Assembly (NCBI GenBank): GCA_024403275.1
Contig: JAKSSD010000016.1
Span: 1-41,931, forward strand
Direction of reading: 5' to 3'
Source: Lachnospiraceae bacterium
Lineage (GTDB): Bacteria; Bacillota; Clostridia; Lachnospirales; Lachnospiraceae
DNA: 41,931 bases
The notes beneath the pieces were generated by a model. That model was not told where the DNA came from. It saw only the letters and a program-made list of their open reading frames with translations, and did no database searches. Below are positions 16,578 to 25,315 of the stretch, piece after piece. The translations under genes and the position numbers were made by a program. How positions within the stretch are numbered: the first letter of the stretch is position 1; each line of letters starts with the position of its first letter.

Positions 16578-16870
16578 TCGTCACCCGTTGTGCTTAATAA
16601 ATCATTAAGAGTGTCAGCATACATTTCCATCAACTTACCAATGAGTTCTTCCTTGTTAGGAAGGTTTTCCCAAATCTCGTCAATAGTCTTTGGTGACATA
16701 TAACTAGCTTCTGCTAAGAATGAGCCTTGGAACAACATTGGTACATATGTGTTAGGCTTGTCGAACACCTGTTCGAACATAAAGCCATTCTGTTCCATAA
16801 CCTTAGCACTCTTTCTAGTATAACTCAATCCGATGGATTTTCCTTCGTGCTTAATTGTAATCTTCTTCAT
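16547..16870 (-). CDS. tail assembly chaperone (G part)
   Basis: 107 residues when read without frameshifting. It coats or recruits the tape measure during tail assembly. The gene lies between the major tail protein and the tape measure, as usual for this family, and starts behind AAGGAG. The protein is small and mostly helical in its second half (EEIGKLMEMYADTLNDLL type pattern). The last eight codons overlap the frameshift signal, so most ribosomes would make this short form and a minority the GT fusion. Confidence 0.82.
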   Translation of the reverse strand: MKKITIKHEGKSIGLSYTRKSAKVMEQNGFMFEQVFDKPNTYVPMLFQGSFLAEASYMSPKTIDEIWENLPNKEELIGKLMEMYADTLNDLLSTTGDEKNSTWEASW

Positions 16871-16887
16871 CTTTTATTCTCCTTGTT

Positions 16888-17307
16888 TTATGATGGCTCT
16901 GTTGTTGAAATATCTGTTGTAGGTGTGATTGTGATTGTAGCTTCTACTACATCATTTACACCTGCACCCTTTACATAAATACTAAGTTCACCCTTAAAGT
17001 AGAACTTACCATCTACACCACTATCACCAAAGTAGATTGCAAAAATCTTCTCACCTGTCATAGCAGCAATTCTATCATAATCAGCCTTTGTATAGTTTAC
17101 ATCAAATGACATAGAACTAACAGACTTAACACCAGGACAGAAAGTCTGATTTGTATTAGAAAGAGTTGTTGTTTCAATCTGCTCTGGCTCACCACCCAAA
17201 TCTGGGAAGTTCTTAATTGCACACAACTCATCATAACTTGTTGAATTCTTATACATCAACTTAGTACCGATGGTACTAAAAGCACTTGTTCTTGCACTTG
17301 TAGGCAT
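16888..17307 (-). CDS. major tail protein
   Basis: 139 residues. Forms the tail tube. It has the beta-rich pattern of small phi13/SPP1-like tail tube proteins: a GTKLMYKNSTSYDELCAIKNFPDLGG start, the central FDVNYTKADYDRIAAM, and a C-terminal Thr-rich strand ending TTDISTTEPS. Position between the head-tail completion genes and the chaperones supports it. Start supported by AAGGAGAGG. Confidence 0.85.
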   Translation of the reverse strand: MPTSARTSAFSTIGTKLMYKNSTSYDELCAIKNFPDLGGEPEQIETTTLSNTNQTFCPGVKSVSSMSFDVNYTKADYDRIAAMTGEKIFAIYFGDSGVDGKFYFKGELSIYVKGAGVNDVVEATITITPTTDISTTEPS

Positions 17308-17311
17308 ATAT

Positions 17312-17713
17312 TTAACCTCTCCTTACTTTTAAGTCTTTATCGATAATACCACTATATCTTACCACATATCGGTATAGTGTTTCATCTTCCAGAAAGCTAA
17401 TAACCCCACTATATCCTCTTCTAAAACCTCTCGACTTCATAGCACTATCTATTGTCTTGGCTATAGCGATTGCATCTGCTTTCTTGTTATCTCCCATAGT
17501 GAATATATTAAACTCATACCCAACACGTATATGGTTTTCATCATCACCACTATCTGAACTCATTGTATATGTAGTATTTGTTACTTCCTCAAACCAAACT
17601 GTAGGGATCGTAGGTGGTACTCTGAGATTATATGGAGCAACATAAACATCTTCGTGTACTGTTGTTATTTCATCGACCATTTCGTCATATAACACATCTG
17701 CACAATATATCAT
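17312..17713 (-). CDS. tail completion / tail terminator-like protein
   Basis: 133 residues. Position just before the major tail protein and after the gp10-like gene is that of the tail terminator or tail-completion protein (SPP1 gp17 / lambda U position). It reads as an alpha-beta protein with the VWFEEVTNTTYTMSS strand and helical KKADAIAIAKTIDSAMKSRGF. The ATG follows a GGGGGA site. Assignment is by order and fold pattern. Confidence 0.72.
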   Translation of the reverse strand: MIYCADVLYDEMVDEITTVHEDVYVAPYNLRVPPTIPTVWFEEVTNTTYTMSSDSGDDENHIRVGYEFNIFTMGDNKKADAIAIAKTIDSAMKSRGFRRGYSGVISFLEDETLYRYVVRYSGIIDKDLKVRRG

Positions 17714-18273
17714 AGTCTAAATCCCCCATTCATCTTCTCGGCTAACTCAATACCATCTTGTAATGCTTCATACATACATCTGTGAGCAGGTAAACCTCTA
17801 GTATACACTAATGTTTTATTACCTCTCCAACCAAAAACATATGTTTCTGGCACAGTTCCAACACCCTTAAGTGTATCATCATAATATAACCAATGATGCT
17901 TCAATCCTTGATGTTTACCATAACTACCTCTAACGGCATTGTATGTATCTTTCATAGGATTGTCGTCTGGAAAATAACTACCTGTACCAAACTCAACAAA
18001 GTAAACTGTTCTACCCGTTGCGTGAATATCTGTTACTGTTGTACCATTCTTATTTGCTCTAGTTTCAGAAGTAACTGTAATACTATCATCGTTAGTAGAA
18101 TACAGTACATTTCTAAATCCTGTACTTGCTTGATATTCCATCTTATCAGCTACTTCTTTATGTACTTTTGCTTTGTATGTATTAATCTTTGGTTTGTAAT
18201 CGTGCTGAAATTTACTGATTGTTTCTTTTAGACCTGTCACTTCTATTCCGTAGCTTCTCGCTCGTCTACCCAT
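17710..18273 (-). CDS. HK97 gp10-like tail component
   Basis: 187 residues. It has the gp10-like layout: an N-terminal helix (LKETISKFQHDYKPKINTYKAKVHKEVADKMEY), the motif GRTVYFVEFGTGSY at about 88-101, and a C-terminal arm. The VEFGTG block is typical of this head-tail joining family. The 40-residue insertion after FGTG (DDNPMKDTYNAVRGSYGKHQGLKHHW) is longer than usual. It overlaps both neighbours. Confidence 0.8.
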   Translation of the reverse strand: MGRRARSYGIEVTGLKETISKFQHDYKPKINTYKAKVHKEVADKMEYQASTGFRNVLYSTNDDSITVTSETRANKNGTTVTDIHATGRTVYFVEFGTGSYFPDDNPMKDTYNAVRGSYGKHQGLKHHWLYYDDTLKGVGTVPETYVFGWRGNKTLVYTRGLPAHRCMYEALQDGIELAEKMNGGFRL

Positions 18274-18667
18274 TCTTGGTGATCCTCTTAATATAGTAGG
18301 TAATGTTGTCCAATCCCACTACCTTCTTAATAACCTCGTGGTCGTAGTTAAACTCACAAGTTTCTGCATTATATGTTGGCTCACAGTAAATCGCTAATAC
18401 TGAAGTTTCATCTAATTCACAATCTAAATTTTCAGTAACAATTCTTCTATCGTAATTCAATACTACACCATAAGCACTAACATCACTAAACGCACCTCTC
18501 GATGCACTAGTCATAGATGTTGTTGCACTTATACTTGCTCTCATTTTGACAGGCTCATTATATAACTTACGAACATCACCTGTCTTATGTCCGTTTACCT
18601 CTACATACTCTTTGTCCTTGTAGGTCGCATAATAAAACGTTCTTTTATTTCTCTCTAAGCATCGCAT
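18266..18667 (-). CDS. head closure protein-like
   Basis: 133 residues. It sits after the connector and before the gp10-like gene, the place of SPP1 gp16-type head-closure proteins. It reads MRCLERNKRTFYYATYKDKEYVEVNGHKTGDVRKLYNEPVKM, a beta-barrel-like start, then a Ser/Thr-rich stretch and a C-terminal helix-strand. Assignment is from order and general pattern; it shares a one-base overlap with the connector gene. Confidence 0.72.
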   Translation of the reverse strand: MRCLERNKRTFYYATYKDKEYVEVNGHKTGDVRKLYNEPVKMRASISATTSMTSASRGAFSDVSAYGVVLNYDRRIVTENLDCELDETSVLAIYCEPTYNAETCEFNYDHEVIKKVVGLDNITYYIKRITKNG

Positions 18668-18990
18668 TATCCCAACCCCTTTACGAATGATGGAATATCA
18701 CTAAGCAATTCAGATGGAATATCACCTCTAGCATACTGTCTGGTGATACCATTTTCTGTATGTGTCAACTCACCTTCTGCACCTCGTTTAAGGAACATCT
18801 GTAGGGCGATTTCCACCTGTCTGCTCTGATACCTAAATGGAACATCTGTTACTTCGTCTGGCATACCGAAAGGGTACATCTTATGAAGAATTTTCTGACC
18901 TGCAAAGTCAAGGTATGTAGCTAGTAGTTCATCATCTTCGTTTATACCTACATCTGCAAGTAAAACTTTTAATTGAGATAGCCTACTCAT
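18667..18990 (-). CDS. head-tail connector (gp6/gp15-like adaptor)
   Basis: 107 residues, almost wholly helical: MSRLSQLKVLLADVG, then DDELLATYLDFAGQKILHKMYPFG, then RQVEIALQMFLKRGAEGELTHTENGITRQY. This is the gp6-like connector pattern, including the EGELTHTENGI loop. It follows the major capsid gene. The start has a GGGGGG run upstream, similar to the G-tract motif described separately. Confidence 0.83.
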   Translation of the reverse strand: MSRLSQLKVLLADVGINEDDELLATYLDFAGQKILHKMYPFGMPDEVTDVPFRYQSRQVEIALQMFLKRGAEGELTHTENGITRQYARGDIPSELLSDIPSFVKGLG

Positions 18991-19016
18991 TCTACATACC
19001 CCCCTTGTAGTTTTAA

Positions 19017-20117
19017 TTAAGACTTCTTAACGAGTGTTGCATTACCACCGTATACAGGCTTATCATCTGCATCTACGATAGCAATAGCAATCTTTGTGCT
19101 AGTACCACCTGCAATTTCATCTGCTGTAAGTTCTGTATAACCTGTAAGTGCTGTGCCTCTATTAAATGTTACATCTGCTGAACCCAACTTATAAACAAGT
19201 GAGCAATTAGCAGGACAAAGCTTAATCAAATCTGCGTAGTTAATAACTGTACCACCAGATGTTTTACCTTCAACTGACTCAATCTTAGCTGAAATATCTG
19301 TAACTGATGTGTGCTTCTCAAGTACGATAATATCCTGTGCCTTATATACATAAGGTGCATAAATCTTATCTGCAAAGAGTGATGTTGTCTTTCTTGAAGC
19401 ATTTCTCTGTGTTTCTGCGTTGATACCTCTCTTAGAAACAATTCTCAAAGCACCCTGCTTAATGAGGTAACCACCACCATTTGTTACCTTGTTTGAAGGA
19501 ATAATGTTAGCACCCCAAATCTGACCGATTGTACCTCTAATCATAGCATCTGTCTGGATTTCTGAACCATTGATGTAATCATCATCTTTTCTAAGTGAAG
19601 CAAGTCCCTTGTTATCTGTTACGAAAGCGATTGGCTTATCGTTAAGATCCTCACCCCAAAGTGCAAGTGCATCAATAAGTGTGTCAGATGTAATACTATT
19701 TACTACAAATCTAAGTACGTTAGCATCTTCGATTGCTGCCTTCAAATCACTATCTGTATAATCTGCAAGTGATGTTGCTACCTGTGAAGCACCCTCTTCC
19801 ATTGGGTTGCCAAGTGCCGAAAGCATTGACTCATCTGAGATTTCAATACCCTTTGCAATCTTCTTTACAGATACTGATACAGGTGTAGCTTCTAGCTTAC
19901 TTGTGCTAATCTCGTCACCTTCGTCTACAACGGCACTTGCACCAATGTACTGATAACTAGGAAACTTCAATGTAGAACCTGCACTACCCTCAAGTGTTGT
20001 GTCGATTGTAGCGAGAGCAGTAAAAACACCCTTATCTACGTACTTCTGTTCAACGTAATCTGCAAATACTTCTGGATCAATAAGATTAGCCAACTTTGTC
20101 ATATCATATGTTGCCAT
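19017..20117 (-). CDS. major capsid protein, N4-gp56-like
   Basis: 366 residues. HK97-fold capsid subunit. The N-terminus MTKLANLIDPEVFADYVEQKYVDKGVF and the segment TLKFPSYQYIGASAVVDEGDEI, followed by KIAKGIEISDE, are typical of the N4-gp56-family capsid proteins of Bacillota phages. The last about 80 residues (from TVINYADLIKLC) look like a small added beta domain, possibly an immunoglobulin-like or decoration domain. It follows the scaffold gene, as expected. Strong AAGGAG site. Confidence 0.9.
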   Translation of the reverse strand: MATYDMTKLANLIDPEVFADYVEQKYVDKGVFTALATIDTTLEGSAGSTLKFPSYQYIGASAVVDEGDEISTSKLEATPVSVSVKKIAKGIEISDESMLSALGNPMEEGASQVATSLADYTDSDLKAAIEDANVLRFVVNSITSDTLIDALALWGEDLNDKPIAFVTDNKGLASLRKDDDYINGSEIQTDAMIRGTIGQIWGANIIPSNKVTNGGGYLIKQGALRIVSKRGINAETQRNASRKTTSLFADKIYAPYVYKAQDIIVLEKHTSVTDISAKIESVEGKTSGGTVINYADLIKLCPANCSLVYKLGSADVTFNRGTALTGYTELTADEIAGGTSTKIAIAIVDADDKPVYGGNATLVKKS

Positions 20118-20131
20118 AAAATAAATTCTCC

Positions 20132-20695
20132 TTATGAATTAAATTGTTTATATAGTTCCGGGTTTGTTCGCTTCAAGTCCAATCTCTCGGCATATCCCAT
20201 ACTATCAAATTCTGCCTTGGTGATACTCTTTGTACCACTACCACCCTGTGGTCTACCTGTGTTTCTTAACAAATCTGCTTCTACAGACTTCTTAATGTTA
20301 TCTTGGAAAACTTTCTGATTAGCAAAAACTGTTGCCATATCTCCCTCAATAAATGCCTTTGCCGTATTCTCTGCTAACTCTTTGTCGTAGCCTAAAGCTA
20401 AATACTGTGATGTTGTTTCGCTAAATCGTACCTTACCCAGCAACTCATTGTGTTCTGCCTGTAACTTCTCAAATGCTTCTGTACTCTCTTTAGCCTTAAC
20501 TTCATCTTCACTCATTTTAGACTTCAACTGTTTCTTAGCTTCTGCCAACTCTGAACTAGTCTTATCAAATGACTTCTTCAAAGCATCGTATTTTGCACTA
20601 CCATCGTCATACTCAAATGCTTCATACAATGCTAACTTTTCTTCGGCACTCATTTCCGAAAAACCTTCTACCTGTGACATATCAATCTTTGCCAT
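20132..20695 (-). CDS. capsid scaffolding protein
   Basis: 187 residues. The centre is a coiled coil (AEAKKQLKSKMSEDEVKAKESTEAFEKLQAEHNELLGKV), the N-terminus is acidic (MSQVEGFSEMSAEEKLALYEAFEYD), and the C-terminus is basic with ITKAEFDSMGYAERLDLKRTNPELYKQF, the usual capsid-contacting tail of GP20/DUF4355-type scaffolds. It lies directly before the capsid gene. No protease gene is visible, so scaffold exit rather than cleavage is likely. Confidence 0.87.
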   Translation of the reverse strand: MAKIDMSQVEGFSEMSAEEKLALYEAFEYDDGSAKYDALKKSFDKTSSELAEAKKQLKSKMSEDEVKAKESTEAFEKLQAEHNELLGKVRFSETTSQYLALGYDKELAENTAKAFIEGDMATVFANQKVFQDNIKKSVEADLLRNTGRPQGGSGTKSITKAEFDSMGYAERLDLKRTNPELYKQFNS

Positions 20696-20706
20696 CTTTT
20701 TCTCCT

Positions 20707-20765
20707 TGCGTTTTTTTAGACTTCTCTGTCTATTTAGTTTATGCGTTTTATAGACTTCTCTGTCT
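20707..20765 (-). repeat. two 24-25 bp direct repeats upstream of the scaffold gene
   Basis: On the plus strand TGCGTTTTTTTAGACTTCTC (20707-20726, then TGTCT) and TGCGTTTTATAGACTTCTC (20742-20760, then TGTCT) recur 35 bases apart. Each copy holds a small inverted repeat (TAGAC/GTCTA). It lies between the MuF-like and scaffold genes and may be an RNA processing or regulatory site; its length suggests duplication. Confidence 0.6.
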
Positions 20766-20771
20766 TATATG

Positions 20772-21374
20772 TTAAATAGGCTCTACCCAACATCTACAAT
20801 TCCAATGTTGCAAGTTTGGAATGTTATCTATTGGATAGATTTTACCTTCTAATGGTAGACAAACAGAACATACCTTGTAGTCACCTTCTGTTCGCCACTT
20901 AACTTTCTTAACACCTCTACTCTTTAAAGCTTCGATGTAAGAAATAAAACTGAATATATCCGAATACTGTGCAACTTGATTAGCCAGTAGTTTCTTTGCC
21001 TTATCAAATGCTTTAGGCATGTCCCCCTTGTCGGAAGCATAAAGACTTTCAACTAGTCTATCCTTCTTACGTTCTAACTCTTTTTCGTAGTCATATTCGG
21101 TTAATGCATTTGGTGTGTTATAGTAGTTATTAATCAAATCTTCCATTTCTTCGATTTCATCAATAATACCGTCGTATTCTTCATATATTCTTCTCACTAA
21201 AGCTGAATAATATTTCTTAAAACTCTTATCCAACCTCTTATACATTTTATCACAAATCTTAAAGTAGTTCAATTCGTCAAACCCACTTATACATTGGCTT
21301 TTTGCTTTATTGAACTCTTTTATAATGATTTTATTGAGTTTTTCTATAGTTTTGTCTGAATATTTGTAAATCAT
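20772..21374 (-). CDS. MuF-like minor head protein (SPP1 gp7-like)
   Basis: 200 residues. Minor capsid protein associated with the portal. The C-terminus carries the MuF-type metal-binding end: KVKWRTEGDYKVCSVCLPLEGKIYPIDN then LQHWNCRCWVEPI, with CxxC and a final CxC. The N-terminal half is helical. The ATG at 21374 has GGGAGA upstream; an earlier in-frame start at 21461 would read through an imperfect repeat. At 200 residues it is shorter than many gp7 proteins. Confidence 0.83.
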   Translation of the reverse strand: MIYKYSDKTIEKLNKIIIKEFNKAKSQCISGFDELNYFKICDKMYKRLDKSFKKYYSALVRRIYEEYDGIIDEIEEMEDLINNYYNTPNALTEYDYEKELERKKDRLVESLYASDKGDMPKAFDKAKKLLANQVAQYSDIFSFISYIEALKSRGVKKVKWRTEGDYKVCSVCLPLEGKIYPIDNIPNLQHWNCRCWVEPI

Positions 21375-21404
21375 ACATTCTCCCGATGGTATAAGATTGC
21401 CCCC

Positions 21405-21465
21405 AAAACTACATAATTTTAGGGGCAAATTATCATCAAAATTTCTTAATTTTAGGGGCAAATCA
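21405..21465. repeat. imperfect tandem repeat upstream of the MuF-like gene
   Basis: On the plus strand the unit TAATTTTAGGGGCAAAT(TA)TCATCAAA occurs twice in a row, and a third degenerate piece (GCCCCCAAAACT) lies closer to the MuF gene. Read in the MuF frame it would give a repeated LPLKLxxF peptide, but no start signal precedes it. It most likely forms a repeat in the untranslated leader. Confidence 0.55.
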
Positions 21466-21546
21466 TCAAAGTCGCTTTGGTGTTGTTGCTACCTTCTTTA
21501 GCAATTCCCAAAGTTTCTCATACCACTTCTGATCCTCATTAGCCAT
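21466..21546 (-). CDS. 26-residue small protein between fibre and MuF genes
   Basis: Reads MANEDQKWYEKLWELLKKVA then TTPKRL. It starts two bases after the fibre-gene stop behind GGAAGGAAG and forms a short amphipathic helix with Trp and Leu on one face. The tight spacing and good site support translation; no family known. Confidence 0.5.
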   Translation of the reverse strand: MANEDQKWYEKLWELLKKVATTPKRL

Positions 21547-21548
21547 AC

Positions 21549-23615
21549 TTACTTCCTTCCGTACACCCAAATTTCTGTATTTGCATCTGCACCACCATTA
21601 AACTGAATACGCAATCTAGCGATGTTAGGCAAATCTCTTGTTGTTGCCAAACACAATCCATTAGCACCTGTATGTGGTGTATTAACGGCTACATGTCTAT
21701 ACAAACCTCTTGTATTATTACCAAATGTAATAATTTCACCAGAAAACATTACGGCATATGACTTGTTCTTCAAACCTGTAATATTCATATAGTCTGGTGT
21801 AACTGTTGGGTTTTCTGATACATGGTCTCTATCAAACACATATAAAGTACCTGTTAGAGTTGACAAACTTGTCTTAGGTATGGCTACTACAAAGTTAATC
21901 TCTTTGTAATTATCTGTAAATGTAACATCAAATGCCGTAGCACTATCTGCACTCTCTGTCATTTTATCGTGGTGAATAAGTGTATAATCTTCTCCCCCAC
22001 CACCCGAAATGTTGATATTACCACTTCCTAAGATGCTCATATTGTTGATGGTCTTAATATTAGTACCAGATACAAGTGTGTCCTGCTTTGTTGACACCTT
22101 ACCATCTACATAACTTTCTGTAGCTGAACTGGATAAGCTAGTAGCCACTTTATTCCAAGGTACAACACTATTATTCTTAACTTGCAATCCATCTGGTAAA
22201 ATATAAAAACTACCTGTAGAGAAAGTAAATATTGCACCTGTATACTCTTCGTCACCCGCTAATTTAAACATTACTGTACTTGGGTCGGGTGTTAGAATTA
22301 TATGCTTACCCATATTCTCATTATTATCCATATATATTGAAGCACCAGAAGTACCATTAACTTCAATACCTAACGAATAATCATTAGATATAACCATTCC
22401 ACCATCGCTATAAGGGTCATTAATTGCATTTTTTAAATCTACTCCATTAATTATTGTTGTAGATAAATCACCACTACCTAGAATACTCTGACCATTAACA
22501 GTTTTAACATTACTACCACTTGTAAGTTTATCCTGTTTAGTATCATCTAAGTCCTCAATAGCACTCTGTAACTCTGCATCTTTTTCATCAACGTATGCCT
22601 TAGTTACATCACCACCAGAACCACCAATTACAATGTTACCACTTCCTAGTACACTCTCACCATTAATTGTCTTAATGTTAGTTCCACTAGTCAACTTATC
22701 CTGTTTGCTCTGTCCTAACTGACTAATGCTCTGTGATGTACTTGCCCCTAGGTTAGAAATTGCTTGTCCTAAGAGATTATCCTGTTGGTCAACATATGTT
22801 TTTGTTACATCACTACTTCCACCACCTGTTGCACTAATCACATTAGTTGTAGGGTCAATAGTAATGTTATCACCTGCTACCAACTTTGGTTGCTTTTCGT
22901 CTACAATATCTGCTAGAGTATCTAACTGTTCTTCAACAAGACCAATCTGACCATCTACATAGTCTTTACTTACTCCACCACCCTGTATCTGAATATTACC
23001 ACTACCAAGTACACTCTGTCCGTTGATAGTCTTAATTGTGTAACCACTAGTCAACTTATCCTGCTTAATAATCATTAAGTCATTGTACTTCTGATTAACT
23101 AACTGTAATTCGTCTTTAGTCGCCTTATCAGACAAACTCTGTTCTATATCAGATAATTCATCTTCTACTTCGTCTAATCTATCTAGCACTTCTGTTACAT
23201 CAAGACTAGCTTCGACCTTCTCTGCAATAGCATCGTAATCTGCTTCTGTGATTACATAGTCCTTACCATCAAACTCACCACTCTCGGCTCTCTCATACAT
23301 ATCTGCTACGGCATTGTCTACCTTGGCTACTAATGTATCAAATGTTTCCTTCTGTGTTGGTGTGTACACATAGTCTGGTGGCATTGGTCTATCATAAATA
23401 TTAATCTTGTATGCTTTTCTAGTATTATCGGAGAAACATTCCCATATTACCTTAGTACCACCTGTCTGTAACCACTCGTCTGGTATTAGGCACTCTCCCC
23501 CCATACTAGCAATTCTGTAGACTTCCCCTTCAATAAGGAAGTCCACATATTCACCTTCTACACCTACTAACTTTTGGTTAATATCCCATTGGAACAGTTC
23601 TTTAGTTGTTTTCAT
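21549..23615 (-). CDS. fibre-like protein with repeated KTING-SVLGSGNI modules, possible head fibre
   Basis: 688 residues. The N-terminal 110 residues are a compact domain (MKTTKELFQWDINQKL...), followed by coiled coil (VLDRLDEVEDELSDIEQ), then five copies of a trimeric-fibre module of the form KQDKLxSGxxIKTINGxSVLGSGNI, separated by YVD-rich coiled stretches, and a C-terminal beta domain of about 110 residues. These modules are common in phage fibres and upper baseplate proteins. It is unusual that the gene lies between the portal and the MuF gene, within the head operon. That position suggests a capsid-attached fibre, though a tail fibre is possible. Start supported by GAGG. Confidence 0.75.
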   Translation of the reverse strand: MKTTKELFQWDINQKLVGVEGEYVDFLIEGEVYRIASMGGECLIPDEWLQTGGTKVIWECFSDNTRKAYKINIYDRPMPPDYVYTPTQKETFDTLVAKVDNAVADMYERAESGEFDGKDYVITEADYDAIAEKVEASLDVTEVLDRLDEVEDELSDIEQSLSDKATKDELQLVNQKYNDLMIIKQDKLTSGYTIKTINGQSVLGSGNIQIQGGGVSKDYVDGQIGLVEEQLDTLADIVDEKQPKLVAGDNITIDPTTNVISATGGGSSDVTKTYVDQQDNLLGQAISNLGASTSQSISQLGQSKQDKLTSGTNIKTINGESVLGSGNIVIGGSGGDVTKAYVDEKDAELQSAIEDLDDTKQDKLTSGSNVKTVNGQSILGSGDLSTTIINGVDLKNAINDPYSDGGMVISNDYSLGIEVNGTSGASIYMDNNENMGKHIILTPDPSTVMFKLAGDEEYTGAIFTFSTGSFYILPDGLQVKNNSVVPWNKVATSLSSSATESYVDGKVSTKQDTLVSGTNIKTINNMSILGSGNINISGGGGEDYTLIHHDKMTESADSATAFDVTFTDNYKEINFVVAIPKTSLSTLTGTLYVFDRDHVSENPTVTPDYMNITGLKNKSYAVMFSGEIITFGNNTRGLYRHVAVNTPHTGANGLCLATTRDLPNIARLRIQFNGGADANTEIWVYGRK

Positions 23616-25059
23616 CGTCTACTACCTCGTTGTTATTAGGATTATCTTTACTCTTGCTCTCAATATCTTCTGCACCCATCTTAAAGCGAAGGTTATTCAA
23701 TTCCTCGGCTTCTTTTTCCTCATTCTGCTTCTGATATTCTTCACTCATTGTATAAGCCAACTCTGTGTCGATAAACATACCACTCTGCTCAAATGCAAGT
23801 CTAGGGTGTATCTTATCGTTAGCCAACATAGTTGTAAGTACCTGTGACTTAACTAGCAAGTTCTCATAATTTCTTCTTGTAAATCTAATATCAATATCAG
23901 ATAGCTTCAAATCTAAGTGCTTAAATGTACTTGCAATTCTTAGTGCAATTTTCAAGAACATCTTTTCACTTCTCTTGAACATCAACTCTGTGTCCTTCGC
24001 TCTGCTCTCTGCACCATACCAACCATTCTTTAGGATCACGGCTCCGTTATTAGAACTATCGCTAGTGTTACCATCACCTGTACTTGGCATACCTACGATT
24101 GTCAATACAGTTTGATACATATTGTCAACAAGTGTTTGTGTACTTTGCTGATTAAGTTCCTGTACCAAATACTTAACATCGCCATCGGCAGGTACTTTAA
24201 GTCCACCAAGTTCCTTAATTGCTCTGAATGTATCATCATCAATATCTACACCCTTGAATACCATCAAAGCCTGTACAAATCCGTCAATAGCATCTGCTCT
24301 GTCAGAAGCCATCTGATTAATAGCATCAAGTAAAGTAATAACTACTTCAAATGCACCAACTCTGATACTGTTAGCTGGATATTCAATAATTGGAATACCA
24401 CCTAGATTATTGATTTCTTCTTCTGCCGTTCTTGTTGCCTTACCTTTATCAACACGTTCCTCAACGTAGAATGTAGAAGTCTGTGAATAACAGGTATACA
24501 AACGTGTACCATTTTCTCTATCCACATAAGTTACACCTAACAAAGGCTTCTTCTCAATATCATTAGTGTAGACAACAAATGTGTTTCTAGGATCAAGAGT
24601 AAAAATCTCAAATGGACTTTCATCAATTTCACCCTGTATATCTGGCAGCACTAATCTATATGCCGTGCCACATACAGTAAACCACTCAGCAATTTCCTTA
24701 TCCTTACTAGCCTTATCCTCTGCAAAAACAAAATCATTCAAAGTATTAATAGCTTCACTTACGTCACTCTTGTTTCTTGCTACATACTGAATAGGTTCAC
24801 CTAGCAAATATCCAACCTTAAAGTTGACAATCTCATTTGCTCTGTTCTCTAGTACGATGTTATTAATCTCTGGTCGAATATCAGTTGTCTTTAATAGGAT
24901 CGGCTGATTACCCTTGTAGTAGTTATACAAGTAATCAATAGCTGACCTATTACCAGAATGTGTACCCATAGCCTTGCCTATGATTGCACATACATTTTCT
25001 TTGGTTACTTCTGTTTCGTCAGAATAAATAATAGTTCTACCTGTTAATACTCTAGGCAT
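23602..25059 (-). CDS. portal protein, SPP1 gp6-like
   Basis: 485 residues. Dodecameric DNA gate at one capsid vertex. The SPP1-type pattern is clear: YLYNYYKGNQPILLKTTD near 44-60, NFKVGYLLGEPIQY near 98-112, the EWFTVCGTAYRLVLPD block, EYPANSIRVGAFEVVITLLDAINQMASDRADAIDGF in the stem region, and the helical C-terminus with EEYQKQNEEKEAEELNNLRF. Start at 25059 follows GGGGGA. A terminator and a candidate RNA gene separate it from terL. Confidence 0.92.
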   Translation of the reverse strand: MPRVLTGRTIIYSDETEVTKENVCAIIGKAMGTHSGNRSAIDYLYNYYKGNQPILLKTTDIRPEINNIVLENRANEIVNFKVGYLLGEPIQYVARNKSDVSEAINTLNDFVFAEDKASKDKEIAEWFTVCGTAYRLVLPDIQGEIDESPFEIFTLDPRNTFVVYTNDIEKKPLLGVTYVDRENGTRLYTCYSQTSTFYVEERVDKGKATRTAEEEINNLGGIPIIEYPANSIRVGAFEVVITLLDAINQMASDRADAIDGFVQALMVFKGVDIDDDTFRAIKELGGLKVPADGDVKYLVQELNQQSTQTLVDNMYQTVLTIVGMPSTGDGNTSDSSNNGAVILKNGWYGAESRAKDTELMFKRSEKMFLKIALRIASTFKHLDLKLSDIDIRFTRRNYENLLVKSQVLTTMLANDKIHPRLAFEQSGMFIDTELAYTMSEEYQKQNEEKEAEELNNLRFKMGAEDIESKSKDNPNNNEVVDDENN

Positions 25060-25100
25060 AGACTATCCCCCTTTTGTAATATCTTCCCTAATTATACCAT

Positions 25101-25131
25101 AAAAAATGAGGTATGTCTAAACAGACATACC
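25101..25131 (-). terminator. terminator between candidate RNA and portal gene
   Basis: A 9 bp perfect stem (GGTATGTCT / AGACATACC) with a 4-base loop, extended by G-C pairs, followed on the minus strand by TCATTTTTT. It lies 42 bases upstream of the portal start. No T-run follows on the plus strand. Confidence 0.8.
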
Positions 25132-25276
25132 CCATAAATATGAAAGGAGTTGCTTATGAAAGTCTTTTATATGTTGATTAGTTGAAAAATGCTATGCCAT
25201 TAGTCCCTCAGCCTAAACTTCCCTAATCGTTAAAGTTTACTGATACCTATGAAGTATCGCTCTCTTTATATTACAT
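25101..25276 (-). ncRNA. candidate structured RNA between terL and portal
   Basis: About 175 bases bounded by a promoter (25283-25311) and a terminator (25101-25131), with no ribosome-site-backed gene on the minus strand. Possible helices: GATACT/GGTATC around 25241-25257, TAAACTT/AAGTTTA just after it with a 12-base loop, and a loop-to-downstream pairing ATTAG/CTAAT. Some short hairpins are expected by chance in such DNA. A tiny plus-strand frame with AAAGGAG (MKVFYMLIS) overlaps and is probably incidental. The role is unknown; a packaging-associated RNA is one idea because of the neighbours, and an untranslated leader for the portal operon with an attenuator is the simpler alternative. Confidence 0.5.
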
Positions 25277-25282
25277 ACTCAT

Positions 25283-25311
25283 ATTCTAGCATATACTTTA
25301 TATCTTTGCAA
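25283..25311 (-). promoter_or_regulatory. promoter immediately after terL
   Basis: TTGCAA at 25306-25311, a 17-base spacer and TAGAAT at 25283-25288 on the minus strand. It begins five bases after the terL stop. The same box pair occurs upstream of the small-gene operon at 942-969. Confidence 0.6.
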
Positions 25312-25315
25312 GTCC

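Noticed and set aside
25101-25276. phi29-type packaging RNA
   Set aside because: Only position and length agree; no sequence or structure match can be shown, and the phage has a large terminase of the usual kind.
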